NCBI GenBank assembly: GCA_033239125.1
Contig: BSWB01000005.1
Span: 104,028,494-104,092,493, forward strand
Source: Fagopyrum homotropicum
Taxonomy: Eukaryota; Streptophyta; Magnoliopsida; Caryophyllales; Polygonaceae
Reading direction: 5' to 3'
Length of the DNA stretch: 64,000 nt
A program made the position numbers and the translations under genes. Under the pieces are notes generated by a model. That model was not told the DNA's origin. It saw nothing but the letters and a program-made list of their open reading frames with translations, and did not search any database. Below, in pieces: positions 53,966-64,000 of the stretch. How positions within the stretch are numbered: position 1 is the stretch's first letter; every line of letters begins with the position of its first letter.

Positions 53966-56520
53966 TTAGGTTGACAACAATGGCACTCGCAATCTTTTAA
54001 AGGCCGAATGAGGAATAAATAGAACCTACACTGGTTCTGACTTTTCGTATTCAAAATCACATGCATTAGTCGGGGTTAGAATGTACGAACCATCACTCCT
54101 TCCGCGGATCTCGGCAGCTTAGTTTATTGGATTTTGATATGTATATATATATATATGTATATATATATGTATATATATAGATATGTATATATGTAGATAT
54201 GTATATGTGGGTTGTAGTTGCATAATGGACTTGATATATATGTATAGTTATATATGTGGATTATAGTACATGTTTGAACCTTGTATTGCTGTAATGGATT
54301 GCCGGATGTGGTATATGAGTAGTAATATGGACATAGGATTTATATAGTCTTATATACTGATTCTTATGATATATAGTAGCACATGGAGATATGAGACCTA
54401 ATAGATAAGATGATAGTATGACATCATCACCTTTAAGACAACGTCGTTTGGCTTGGGATAGTGTTCATACGTGGATGAGTACGCTCAAGTATCGAGTTGA
54501 GCATTTTGTGTTGGCGAACGCCATGAAGCTTCTCTTATTCCTTTAAAAGGATGTCGAAGAGGAGGATTAGAGATGACATAACCGAAGGACGAACAAGTGG
54601 AAGGAAAACTTGAGACCTATAGAGGTAACGAACTTAAGTTCATCAAGAAGACGCGTGGACAACTAAACATGCGAATAAGAGAGGAGATGGGTACATTCTA
54701 GCAAGGTTAAAGGTGGTATTCCATTAAGATGTGAAGTTTTCTTTAGGCGCTCCTAAGCATTGGAGTCAAGACGAGAAGAGTGATCGAACCATTTGCTAAA
54801 GATTTAAGATACCGTAATTTAAGCTTACGAGGTACCAATAAGTGAAGTGTCAAAATTACTAGAGTTACGAGAAGAAGGTATGGTAGGGATTCACGTGGAG
54901 TTGACCGGTTTCCGTTATGATGATAAGGCTAAGAAACGCCAAGAAGGAGGAAGTGTGTATAAATGATGAGCCCAAGAAGATGAAAGACAAAACAAGGAGC
55001 TTGAATCAAAAGACTTAAGATACCAACCAATAGGAATGTGGGTGGACGCTAACTAAGGTCAGAATATTTGAGAAGTGCATTGCAAAACATCATGGAGAAG
55101 TGCTTAAGCCTGTGAGAATGGCAAAATTACCTTACAAAAGAAGAAGGAAGTGTGGAGTGTAGATCGAGGTAGCAGAGTTGAAGTAGAATACACCGAGAGG
55201 GTAGTCTTCATGAGAATGTTAACACGGAAGTATAGAAGAATGGTGAGCCGTTGACATTGGAGAAGATCATTTATAAGCTAATTGGTGGCAACCGAGAACG
55301 CGCATGTGCAGGTGGTGTATGGATGAGTGTGGAAGGGAAGAGTAACTAGGCTATGGATCATAAAGGAATGGTAACAAGGACTTAGAATATTCCCAGTGGC
55401 TCAATGTCAACAATAAGGAGTTATATCAACGGAAGTGCAAATGTTATAATCAAGTAGCATTGATTGGTTCAAGCATATAACTGTAACCGACCTCCAGGGG
55501 GTGATTGTAATGACCATATGCGACCTTCTTAGGTCATGGGATTGACATATGGGAGAACGACCCGGATTAGAAGTTTTAAGATTTGATCATGGTAAAGGGA
55601 ACAAGTAGACCAAGTGGAAAGTGAGGCTTCTATATTTTGTGCGTAAATGGGAATAAATAAAGAGGATGTATGGTATGTTTGTTTAAAGATAATGAGTGTC
55701 ATGTTTCGCGAGAACAAGCTAAGTCAAAGTTTTCGTGACTCACACGGCGAAGCCATAGTGGTTATAACGTGAAACGGAAAATCTGGATTGTAGTAACGCT
55801 GCAAGCTTAAAGCGTATGCCGTTAGTACTTGAGAAGTAATGTGTTGGGTCGTTAGTGACATGATTTAGGTGAGAAATACTAGTACGGTTGTGAAATTGTT
55901 CATGGAATCCAAAGAGATTCATAAGGTGGCCAACAAGAGTAAGAGAAGACTGAAGTTTTGAAGTTCGATGTTGACATGAGATGTACGAGAAGTATATGAA
56001 AGCTTAAGATTAAGAGCCTCCGTTGTTGGGATTGACGTTGCAAAAAGGGAATGAAGTGAGTTCTACACCTACTTGAAGAAAGGATGTTAATAGAGAGAGC
56101 TTACGTAAAATGCAAGGAACGTCTCCCATATGTTGGGGGATATAGTGGAAAGCGAAGAAGATGAGGTCAATTGTTTTGAAGCACGGTTAAGTCCTCCAGT
56201 TTAGACCATTATGGTTGCCCATAAGTGAGAAAGCTTAGAAGTTTTTTTTTTACAATTATGTCATCAAAGAAGGAAAATGGGATTGAGTTGAAGGAATACT
56301 TAAATAAGGGCACCGATAAGGATACGTGAGTTGAAGAAGCATTTGAACGAGCCGCCGCAAGGACTTGTTGATAAAGGCTCACTAGAACTAATGCACTACT
56401 AGAGAAAACACAAGACGTGATCTTGAACTCTTGATTTGAAGTTCATATGGGAATATATCTTAAACTCTTGATTTGAAGTGGTTATGGAGAACATCAGTTT
56501 GCAAAAAGAAAGACGATTAT
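53966..56520 (+). other. Decayed leader and gag-protease region of F
   Basis: About 2.5 kb without any domain I can defend. It includes a TA/GTATA-rich microsatellite at 54138-54208. The position between primer-binding site and RT says that it should hold gag and protease, but no gag core, zinc knuckle or protease motif survives recognisably. Confidence 0.5.
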
Positions 56521-56524
56521 CTCT

Positions 56525-57190
56525 AATTGTACATCGATTACCATGAGCTGAACAAGATAACAATGAAGAACGAGTATCCCTCACTACGGATAGATGATCT
56601 ACGCGACTGGTTGCAAGGGTCTCTAGTCTCTTCTAAAATTTATTTAAGGTCTGACTGTCACCAATTGAGAATTCGAGACTGAGATATTGCAAATACGGCA
56701 TTCCGGACAAACCATGTTCGCTACGAGTTGTAGTAATTTCATATGGGCTTACTAATGCCCCGAATAAGATATTTTGGTCTACTCTCGAAGAAGAGAGAAG
56801 TTGTATGGCAAGTTGTCTCGGGATGGCAACCCCCAAAGGATATGAAAGAAATTAAAAGTTTTCTAGGATGTGCTGGTCATTACCGGATTTGTGGAGAGAT
56901 TCTCCAAGTAACACCATCTATGACTAACCTACTCTGGATGACACTAAAGTATTGACTGGGACGAAAATTGACATTGGAGTTGTTGAGAATTAAGAGGAGA
57001 TTCATTTGTGCAATTGTTTTGAAATTGCCTCGAGGTATGATGGGTTTGAAGTGTACAAGTGATTCTCCAAGACAGGTCTTAATTGAGTAATAAAGAACGA
57101 TGTAAAAGTAATAGCATAGGTGTCTCGTTAGTAGAAGCGGTGTGAAGTAAGGTACTTCCTTCATTACCTGAAACTTGCAACAAGAATTGA
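56525..57190 (+). pseudogene. Element F RT and RNase H remnants
   Basis: Readable pieces: YHELNKITMKNEYPSLRIDD and LRSDCHQLRIRD (56540-56690), AFRTNHVRYEL (56695-56735), YGLTNAPN (56745-56768), then, after a deletion that removes the active-site YxDD region, VSGWQPPKDMKEIKSFLGCA (56810-56870) and the start of RNase H (LPRGMMGLK, about 57025). Order and wording match Tekay-like chromovirus RT. Multiple stops and frameshifts make it long dead. Confidence 0.8.
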
Positions 57191-57559
57191 GGAAATATAA
57201 CATCAAAGTTTGGTTTGTGTTCGCTCCAAACGGTGTGTGCAAGCTTTACATTTATAACCCTAGACTTAAGCTTAAAACAAGGATGCGAACCCGCAGTGTA
57301 CGGGTCAATCGTAGTAAAAAGCAAGAAATTCCAGGGGTCGATCACAGGGACTCGGTGAAACAAAGTCGATAACGGTAAGCTTCGCGAATACTAACCACAA
57401 GAACAATTAACACAATCAAAGATGAATAAGAAGTCAATAAAGCAAACATGCAATTCTAGGGATTAAGGCGTCTAGTTGTGGTTCCAACTCAAGATCTAAA
57501 GATAAGCGGATAAAACTGAGATTTTTGCAAGGGGAAGGTGTTACTAAAGTGGAGTAGAT

Positions 57560-57820
57560 CACCGGGTAAGTCTCACTACTCACTAATCCAAAACCGTAAC
57601 TCCTATTACCGGGTAAGTCTCAAGGAATTAAGATAAAGAACTATAACCTCAAACTAACACTCCATCTAAGGGAATAGAATCAACCTTTACCGGGTAAGTC
57701 TCAGGCTAACTCACAAAGATGGGATGGAAGCACACTCAAACTCCAATAAAGGATAAACCTTTATTACCTACACTTACGATCGTTGGTACACAAACTAAGG
57801 AATTACCGGGTAAGTCTCAT
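57560..57820. repeat. Dispersed ACCGGGTAAGTCTCA repeats in LTR of D
   Basis: Four copies of ACCGGGTAAGTCTCA spaced roughly 45 to 115 nt apart. On the element's sense strand this reads TGAGACTTACCCGGT. Confidence 0.9.
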
Positions 57821-57909
57821 CCTAAGCTTGCTTTGAACCAGTAAAGGTGTAATAAGAATAGGATTTGGCAAACTCTAACACTTAACTCTCAGTTTAGGAT
57901 GGGATAAGT

Positions 57910-57965
57910 CACCTCGGTCAGCCAAATTCCACCCCGGCCGAGATGTTCATCGACTGAACGAGATG
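57910..57965. repeat. Element D motif cluster in LTR (U5 side)
   Basis: CACCTCGGTCAGCC, CCCCGGCCGAGATG and CGACTGAACGAGATG. Confidence 0.88.
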
Positions 57966-58412
57966 CTTAGGGTTAAGGTTAAAGACTCGAACTTTCAGGG
58001 TCCTACTGGAATCTAAGATTATTCTATCATTGTTTTTCCCACAACTTTCAGCCAATCACCCTAGAATCACACAAGGAAATTAGCCACTCATCATTATTAT
58101 GAAAGTATTAATCAAATATATGGGAAGAAGGTGAGTATTTGAACAAGAAGAACTTAATGAAAAGACTTCAATAACTGAATCAAATATCACAACAAAAGCG
58201 TTTCTTGGATAGCAATCCAACAAGACAAGACAACAAGGAAGGGAATCTAAGATAATCTTACAAAACCCTTCAAAAGCTATAAAAGCTATGATCTTCAATC
58301 TTCCTTCAACCTTCAACGAGGTTCTTCGAATCTCCCAATTGGAGTATGGCTGCTGCGGTGTAATAGGTGTAAGTGGGATGTATGCGAGATGTTGGATTTG
58401 TGGAAATCCAAC

Positions 58413-58422
58413 CCTTTTTATA
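58413..58422 (-). promoter_or_regulatory. TATA box of element D LTR
   Basis: Minus strand TATAAAAAGG, corresponding in position to TATAAAAAG of C. Confidence 0.7.
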
Positions 58423-58593
58423 GGAAAATAACCCTCCAAAGATAAAATATCTTAGAAAGATCTTCTCCCATAAAAATAGGTAAAATATAAGATCTTCTTC
58501 CTTCCAGGAGCCAAGCCCAAAAATATAAGATCACTTTCCAAAGATAAAAGATCTCAGCCAAGAATAAAATATTCTCGCCGCGTCCTAGGTATT

Positions 58594-58659
58594 CGCCTCG
58601 GTCGAGTCGGCGTCTCTGGATCACCTCGGTCGAGATGAATCTCTGGTCAACCGAGGTGA
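58594..58659. repeat. Element D motif cluster in LTR (U3)
   Basis: CGCCTCGGTCGAGTCGGCG, CACCTCGGTCGAGATG and GGTCAACCGAGGTG, upstream of the TATA box in the sense of the element, as in C. Confidence 0.9.
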
Positions 58660-58966
58660 GTCATAACTGAATGTGAAATCTCTCAAAACTGGTCCAAAGT
58701 GAATCTCTAATCCATGGTTATGCTTCTTGGATGTTTCCTTATGTTCTTGAATGTAGCTTCAATGACTCCATAGCTCCTATTGTTCCTTTTTGATGCAAAA
58801 CGTGCCATTTTACCTACAATTACAGCAAAACTAGGTGTAGACCTCGATTCCCGCAAAGGTAGATGAAATGGTAATATAATCACATAATATACATACAAAC
58901 ATGCAGATTATGAAAGATAAAACGTCCAAACAAACCCCAAAATATAGACTATAATTCATGCTATCA

Positions 58967-58985
58967 AAATACCCCATACTTAGCC
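58967..58985 (-). promoter_or_regulatory. 3' polypurine-like tract, element D
   Basis: Minus strand CTAAGTATGGGGTATTT directly before the 3' LTR. Confidence 0.72.
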
Positions 58986-59459
58986 CTTGCTTGTCCCCAA
59001 GCAAGTTCCGCATATAGAAGACAAGATAGAATGGATTAATAGTCATGAAAATCAATGAAAAGTCTTTCAAAAACATTTTTATGGTGTGTTACAATCATAG
59101 ATCACTCTAAGAGAATACTTCATGGAATTTAAAATCCAAACATGATCAAAACATTTTATAAATATAGGAAAGTTGTTCATCTTTGCATAAAATCATAGAA
59201 TGTATAATAAGTCATAATTATCAAAATTAATCATGTATAATCCAGTTTAAACCACTAAGTCAATCAACTAGCTCAAGGTCTCAAGGACTTCCCAAAAGAA
59301 AAGGTCAAGAAACGTGTAGGGTAGGAATGTATGTAAGGTAATGTGGTGCTAGAATCCGGGAAAAGGATGAACTTCACTTTCACTTTGACTTGCAACATCT
59401 TCCACCAATAAGCTTTGCTTATTTCGCACTTTTTCTTTTTACTTTACTTTTTGGGATGC

Positions 59460-59650
59460 ATGGACAGAGGTGCACAATAACCGAAGCCTAGGAAATCCGC
59501 AATCATCAATTTCTTGAGATGCATCAAACCCTTGATGCACATACCATGACCCGTTAGGAATATCGCTCAATCCGACTTTGGCAAGACACAAACACCCGGC
59601 TATGTGAATGGTGCCGAGTTACTCATCTTCATGATTGACTTCCCCAAACC
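59460..59650 (-). ncRNA. Highly conserved noncoding block, element D
   Basis: Counterpart of 43507-43696 in C. On the minus strand it has GGGAAGTCAATCATGA, CACATAGCCGGGTG and GAGCGATATTCCTA in the same spacing, and ends CACCTCTGTCCAT. A second shared fragment, CCTTTACCTATCCGGGAATT, is at about 59735-59757. Confidence 0.7.
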
Positions 59651-60062
59651 TAAAATTACTTTCTAGCACTTTCACTTCCAGCCAACTTCTCAACTTTAAC
59701 TTCACTTGCTTTTACCACTTCGCTTGCTTCCAAATTCCCGGATAGGTAAAGGGAGACAAAATGTATATGAGGGGCTAAGCATGAATAAGAAGAAGAAGAG
59801 AGAAAAATGAATTGCCTTGGTCTTTCCAGGAAGAAAGTGAGAGAACTTATGATGTGGTGTCAACCTTGAAATTCAACATAATTTAGACAAAAACGAAGTA
59901 TTAAACATGCCAATAGTTTCAAACAAAGCATTTAGCAACTTAAACATATTATAAAACCTTTCAAACACAAAGATTTCAAAACCAGTCAGTAAGCAAGATC
60001 TTCACTGAGATCATATCCAGATAAGTAACACAAAAATAATTTTCGAAAACTCTCAGTTAACC

Positions 60063-60135
60063 CACCTCGGTCGAGGTGTTCTTGGTCAACCGAGGTGAAA
60101 CACCTCGTTCGGCCAGAACTGTCCCAGTCGAGGTC
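60063..60135. repeat. Element D motif cluster after accessory ORF
   Basis: CACCTCGGTCGAGGTG, GGTCAACCGAGGTG, CACCTCGTTCGGCC and CCCAGTCGAGGTC. C has no equivalent cluster in this interval. Confidence 0.92.
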
Positions 60136-60330
60136 AAAATTTTTTTTTTTTTTTTTAAAACCATTTTTTTCAGTTTCGACGTTTTTCTCAATCAAATAAC
60201 CTGTAAATATGCATGCAATCTCAGATAAACATATAAATGCAGAAGTGAAGCATAAATATTAAATATCCGATCAAATAATCATCGAAGTCATCGAATAAGT
60301 ACATCAAATCATCGTCAAATAAGTACAACA

Positions 60331-60359
60331 AATACCCCATACTTGGGACACACTGTCCC
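60331..60359 (-). promoter_or_regulatory. Internal polypurine-like tract, element D
   Basis: Minus strand GGGACAGTGTGTCCC (a small hairpin) followed by AAGTATGGGGTATTT, in the same place relative to the accessory ORF as in C. Confidence 0.65.
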
Positions 60360-60448
60360 AGTGGGTCAATATAAGTCTAAAGATAAGAGTACTCACCGGA
60401 TAAATAGCTGAACTGCATAAAATATAATAAAGAAAATCCTGCATCTCC

Positions 60449-61843
60449 TCAATAGTCGCGATCCGGTGGTGGTGGTGGTGGCACGTATGGATACTGGGTC
60501 GGATCGAATGGATGACCCATGATACGCTCGAACTGAAGCTGGGCCATAATGTGCTGATAATGCTGCCGCTCCTGCATCTCGCGGATATCCAGCGACAAAG
60601 CAGCATACGAATCAATAACCTGATCCGTCAGGTCATCGATCCGTCTGTGGGCATCTGGATCCCTCACTCTACGCCTCCTGCGTCTAGCAGGCCTAACTGG
60701 AGAAGTATCAGCTGGTGCAGGCTCAGTCTCATCATCATCATCATCTAGATCTATAATCGGCGGCGCGCTCGTCCCTGCAGTATCTGTCCCTGTATCCATC
60801 GGGACTCCACCATCTCTCTCATCTATTGTATCCTCGTCGTCGGCCTCCTCCTCCTCAGCTAGGGCAGCTGCTGCCTCCCTATGATCCTCCATCAGTGGAG
60901 CCCAGGCGGTCTGCCAATAGTGCGGATCGTAAACAGTGAACTGGGCAGACCAACGGATCCCCTGTGGCGCAGTCAGCTCCCACGGCATAGCCACATATGG
61001 AGTGGTCAGACCTCGGGGAACGAGAATCCGCCGAGTGATCATCTCCTACAATCCAAGCGGCTTCGGAGCCGCCACCATCGTACAAGCACTGAGGTCCATG
61101 TCATGAAAAGCAGCTATGTGGGTGACAAGCTCTCCGCAACAGATGTCTCCCTTCGCTTTGGCCTTGATCTTGTGCAGGTCCTCTGCCAAGAGCAAGCCAA
61201 AGTCCGGGAAACCTCCAGTAACCATACAGTACAGACTGAAAAGCTCGCCCTGTCGGATCTTCTGGGGCGTCTCAGTACGCGCCAGAAGTGTCTCGCTGAA
61301 TATCCTATGGGCTAACCTAAAGGCTAGGTGGAAGATGACCTTCTCCCTGGAATCTCCAAGGCGCCATCTATCTGCGTGCTCAGTAATATGGGCAATCTGC
61401 CCCCAAAACTCCCTAGCTACAGATCGGGAAGGGAAGTCAGTGGCTGTGGGCTCAGGAAAGCCGAAGATGTCTCTCCAAATTTCGAGCGGCACTAAGAAGT
61501 TCCGGTTCATCAATCAGTACTTCACAGACTGCTTTGTGGGAAGGTAGGTGAAGGAGCTAACGAACTCTAGGGTCGGCTCCAAGTAGGTTGGGGCTCGGAT
61601 CTCAGTAAACTGATCCAGCCCAACTGTGGTAATCATCCGCCTAAGGTCTCCATCTACCCCTAGGCAATCAAAAGCGGACACATCCAGGAAACGTGGTGCA
61701 ATCACTGGACGGCTAGCTATACGCTCATAATCTACCCGGTGTCTCTCGTGGATCACCGGGCGGTAAGGTCGGGAAGAAGAGGAAGAAGGGGAAGGTGAGG
61801 ATCTATCTTTGAGGGTAAGGCGACGTTCAGAACTCATTTTCAC
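60449..61843 (-). pseudogene. Element D accessory ORF, two in-frame stops
   Basis: A single frame of about 464 codons with TGA at 61516-61514 and TAG at 61048-61046. It shares with the C protein: RPVIAPRFLDVSAFD, REFWGQIAHITEHADRWRLG, IFHLAFRLAHRIFSETLLAR, RTETPQKIRQGELFSLYCM, GELVTHIAAFHDMDLSACT and PYVAMPWEL. The C-terminal part differs: acidic (EEEEADDEDTIDERDGG), then RRRRRRVRDPDAHRRIDDL and a poly-Pro end. Apart from the two stops the frame is clean, so decay is recent or the stops are read through. Confidence 0.85.
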
Positions 61844-61859
61844 TTAGCTACTGTCAGAT

Positions 61860-61926
61860 CACCTCGGTCACTGACAACTCTCAAGAATCACCTCGGCCGA
61901 GGCGCAGTTCGACTGGACCGAGGCGG
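61860..61926. repeat. Element D motif cluster before accessory ORF
   Basis: CACCTCGGTCACTG, CACCTCGGCCGAGGCG and GACTGGACCGAGGCGG, immediately upstream of the accessory ORF, matching the position of the 41198-41256 cluster in C. Confidence 0.92.
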
Positions 61927-62218
61927 AAGCAGTTCGCGATTCAACTCTCAGAAATCCAGTTCTTTTCCCCCAAAAATCACTACAATTGCTTCCTATGGGG
62001 TACTTAAGCCTTTTCTCAACAGATGCAAGGGCAACCAAAGCCCAAATCGAAGCGAATGAACGAGTTAGGGTTTCGACTGTTTTTACCTCGTTTCGGTCGA
62101 TTCGTTTGATTTCTTCGCAGATCTGTACTTGCAATGGGATCCTCTACCCTTCAATCGTAGTTTGGAAGCAGAAATCTTCGAAAACGAGCAAGATTCGAGG
62201 AAGCGAGGTAGAAAGGCG

Positions 62219-62428
62219 CCGCGGTCGAGTCGAAGTGGGTAAAAAAGTGAAAAAGAAATTTTTTCCCCTTTTATACTATTCCTGGAACTGCTGTCACCTC
62301 GATCGAGATGGTCTCGACTGGACCGAGGTGGTACGGACCGAGATGGTTTTGCAGAAACCCTAGTCGCCTCGGTTGCTCAAGAATCAACTCGGTCGAGGTG
62401 GCCTCGACTGCACCGAGGTGTCTCAGTC
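62219..62428. repeat. Element D motif cluster after pol
   Basis: GCGGTCGAGTCGAAGTGGG, CACCTCGATCGAGATGG, GACTGGACCGAGGTGG, CGCCTCGGTTGCTC, AACTCGGTCGAGGTGG and GACTGCACCGAGGTG. Same interval as 40679-40806 in C. Confidence 0.92.
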
Positions 62429-62579
62429 AAACTTCGTCTTCTCGAATTCTCGAACTTTTGTACTTCCAGTTATGCTCCTTCCTTAGATGTCTCCTGTCAT
62501 CTGTCTAGGACGCCAAAAACAAACAAAACAAAGCAAAAGCAAACTTCCTAAGCTAAACTAGAAAAAGGGAAAAGAAAAA

Positions 62580-62628
62580 CAATACCTTGGGTTGCCTCCC
62601 AAGCAGCGCTTGGTTTAAGGTCGCTAGC
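62580..62628 (-). ncRNA. Conserved hairpin after pol, element D
   Basis: Stem CTTGGGAGGCAACCCAAG (62603-62586) within a block nearly identical to 40451-40499 in C. It lies right after the shortened pol, so it survived the deletion of integrase. Confidence 0.65.
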
Positions 62629-62645
62629 TGGACCATAATGCGTTT

Positions 62646-64000
62646 CTATATGTGATGGGAGGTGCCCTTACCCCATACTTCACCTCCATCATGGGGTGAA
62701 GTAAGTAGATCTATCAAACGCTCCAACAAGTGTAAGTGCTCATCGGGGAATGAATCGTCTATGGGCGAGTCGTCCTTCTCACGTGAAGATGCAGGTAGCC
62801 GGCTGAGGTGATCTGCAACAGAATTTTCGGATCCCTTCTTATCGCGGATCTCTAGGTCAAACTCTTGAAGCAAGAGAATCCATCGAATAAGGCGTGGCTT
62901 GGCATCTTTCTTAGCCAACAAGTAACGAATGGCTGCATGGTCGGTGTGGACAATGACTTTCGCCCCAACTAAATAGGAACGAAACTTTTCGAAAGCGTAT
63001 ACAACCGCCAATAATTCCTTCTCGGTGGTAGCGTAGTTGCGTTGTGCTACATCTAGCGTCTTGCTAGCATAGTAGATGGCGGTGGTCCGTCCATCCTTCT
63101 TTTGCCCAAGCACCGCTCCTACGGCTACATCACTAGCATCGCACATGATCTCAAAGGGCAAGGTCCAATCTGGAGGCTGGATAATAGGAGCGGAGATCAA
63201 CGCTTCCTTAATCCTGTAAAAAGCATCAAGACACTCCTGCAAAAACTCAAAAACAACATCTTTATTCAAGAGGTTAGTTAAAGGTTTAGAAATCTTAGAG
63301 AAGTCCTTGATGAATCTCCTGTAGAAACCTGCATGCCCGAGGAAACTCCTCACACCCTTAATAGAACAAGGGGGAGGGAGTTTCTCAATAGTCTCGATCT
63401 TAGCGCGATCGACTTCAATGCCTCGATTAGAAACGAGGTGTCCTAGCACAATTCCTTCACTAACTATAAAATGACACTTCTCCCAATTCAAAACGAGATT
63501 AGTGTCTTCACATCTTTTAAGCACTAGCGAAAGGTTAGATAAGCAATCATCAAAAGAGGAACCATATACAGAAAAATCATCCATAAATACCTCCATGATC
63601 TCCTCTATGTACTCGGAAAAGATAGCCATCATGTATCGTTGGAAGGTAGCGGGTGCATTGCACAATCCGAATGGCATCCTCCTATAAGCAAATGTCCCCC
63701 ATGGACAAGTGAAAGTGGTCTTCTCCTGATCATCCGGATGGATAGGAATCTGGAAGAATCCACTATAGCCGTCTAAGTAGCAAAAGTGTGAATGTTGGGC
63801 CAACCGTTCGAGCATTTGATCGATGAAGGGAAGCGGAAAATGGTCCTTCCGAGTCGCCGTGTTCAGCTTCCTATAATCAATGCAAACCCTCCAGCCCGTG
63901 ACGGTTCTAGTTGGAATCAACTCGTTGTTCTTATTCGTCACAACGGTCATCCCTCCTTTCTTCGGAACCACATGCACTGGGCTAACCCACTTGCTGTCCG
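62646..64000 (-). pseudogene. Element D pol: RT and RNase H, integrase deleted (partial)
   Basis: Open from the window edge to the stop at 62648-62646. RT: VPKKGGMTVVTNKNNELIPT, WRVCIDYRKLNTATRKDHFP, YLDGYSGFFQIPIHPDD, CNAPATFQRYMMAIF and active site FMDDFSVYGSS. Thumb FLGHAGFYRRFIKDFS. RNase H: FEIMCDASDVAVGAVLGQ, YYASKTLDVAQRNYATTEKE, HTDHAAIRYL, NSVADHLSRL. About 35 residues after RNase H the frame shifts to unrelated residues and stops; the integrase of about 400 residues seen in C is missing. The element would need integrase in trans. The methionine at 63977 is internal, not the start. Confidence 0.92.

Larger units (their letters stand above)
48920..57217 (+). mobile_element. Element F: decayed chromovirus with very long LTR
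   Basis: Starts TGTAACACCCCC directly after AAGGA in the 3' noncoding part of A. A primer-binding site for initiator tRNA-Met at 53953 puts the LTR end at about 53950, so the LTR is about 5 kb. The internal region is badly decayed, with readable RT and RNase H pieces at 56525-57190. It is cut at 57217 by D, so integrase and 3' LTR are not in the window. Confidence 0.75.
57218..58966 (-). mobile_element. 3' LTR of element D
   Basis: 1749 bp; on the minus strand it starts TGATAGCATGAATTATAG and ends GGAGCGAACA, very close in length and ends to the LTR of C. Motif clusters at 58594-58659 and 57910-57965. A repeated phrase ACCGGGTAAGTCTCA occurs at about 57563, 57609, 57690 and 57804. Confidence 0.88.
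57218..64000 (-). mobile_element. Element D: minus-strand Athila-like element lacking integrase (partial)
   Basis: 3' LTR 57218-58966, polypurine-like tract, noncoding region with the conserved block, accessory ORF with two stops, hairpin block, and pol that runs out of the window at 64000. It is inserted in F. It is related to C in layout and protein but has different LTR sequence and a different dispersed motif. The 5' LTR, gag and protease are beyond the window. Confidence 0.92.

Noticed and set aside
55000..56500. Gag or protease of F
   Set aside because: The position fits, but no motif could be defended in any frame.

Overview
This is a plant nuclear window, most likely from a eudicot. 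It is AT-rich and has one intron-containing host gene with canonical GT-AG introns. The rest is dominated by Ty3/gypsy LTR retrotransposons of plant-specific types (chromoviruses, Tat-like, Athila-like), with a copia fragment, TIR elements in (TA)n tracts and a decayed MULE-like relic. Nothing looks bacterial, viral or organellar, and I see no tRNA, rRNA or CRISPR.

Layout. 1-4.2 kb: intergenic DNA, then a complete ten-exon minus-strand gene for a plant leucine-rich-repeat protein (928-4218). 5.1-6.75 kb: two TIR elements bounded by TA microsatellites. 6.9-9.1 kb: an array of 51-nt exon-like units encoding a D-L-N motif, followed by a broken OTU-like region. 10.0-11.2 kb: minus-strand copia fragment. 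11.2-17.8 kb: element A, a decayed Ty3 element present as 3' end, LTR, then 5' internal region.

Element A has been split three times. B (17802-26126, TSD AACGG) is a Tat-like gag element whose leader and gag start are repeated head to head. E (26443-48739, TSD ATCAC) is a minus-strand chromovirus with 2.4-kb LTRs; its gag was hit by C (32658-45639), a nearly intact plus-strand Athila-like element with gag-protease, polymerase and an accessory ORF. F (48920-57217) lies just past the stop codon of A; it has an approximately 5-kb LTR and a badly decayed internal region, and is cut by D (57218 to the window end), a minus-strand Athila-like element that lacks integrase.

The most unusual signal is shared by A, C and D. 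Each carries its own dispersed, CpG-containing, roughly palindromic motif, repeated in pairs: AAAATCGACCGATTTT in A, CCACGGCCGTGG in C and CACCTCGGTCGAGGTG in D. All have a CG-N2-CG core. The clusters sit in LTRs, leaders and boundaries between coding modules, and C and D place different motifs at equivalent positions. C and D also share a noncoding block of about 190 nt downstream of the accessory ORF, with a stretch of about 90 nt that is almost identical although their LTRs and motifs differ, plus a conserved hairpin after pol and two AAGTATGGGG tracts. Together these suggest a cis-acting recognition system in these retrotransposons; its function is unknown to me and is presented as hypothesis.
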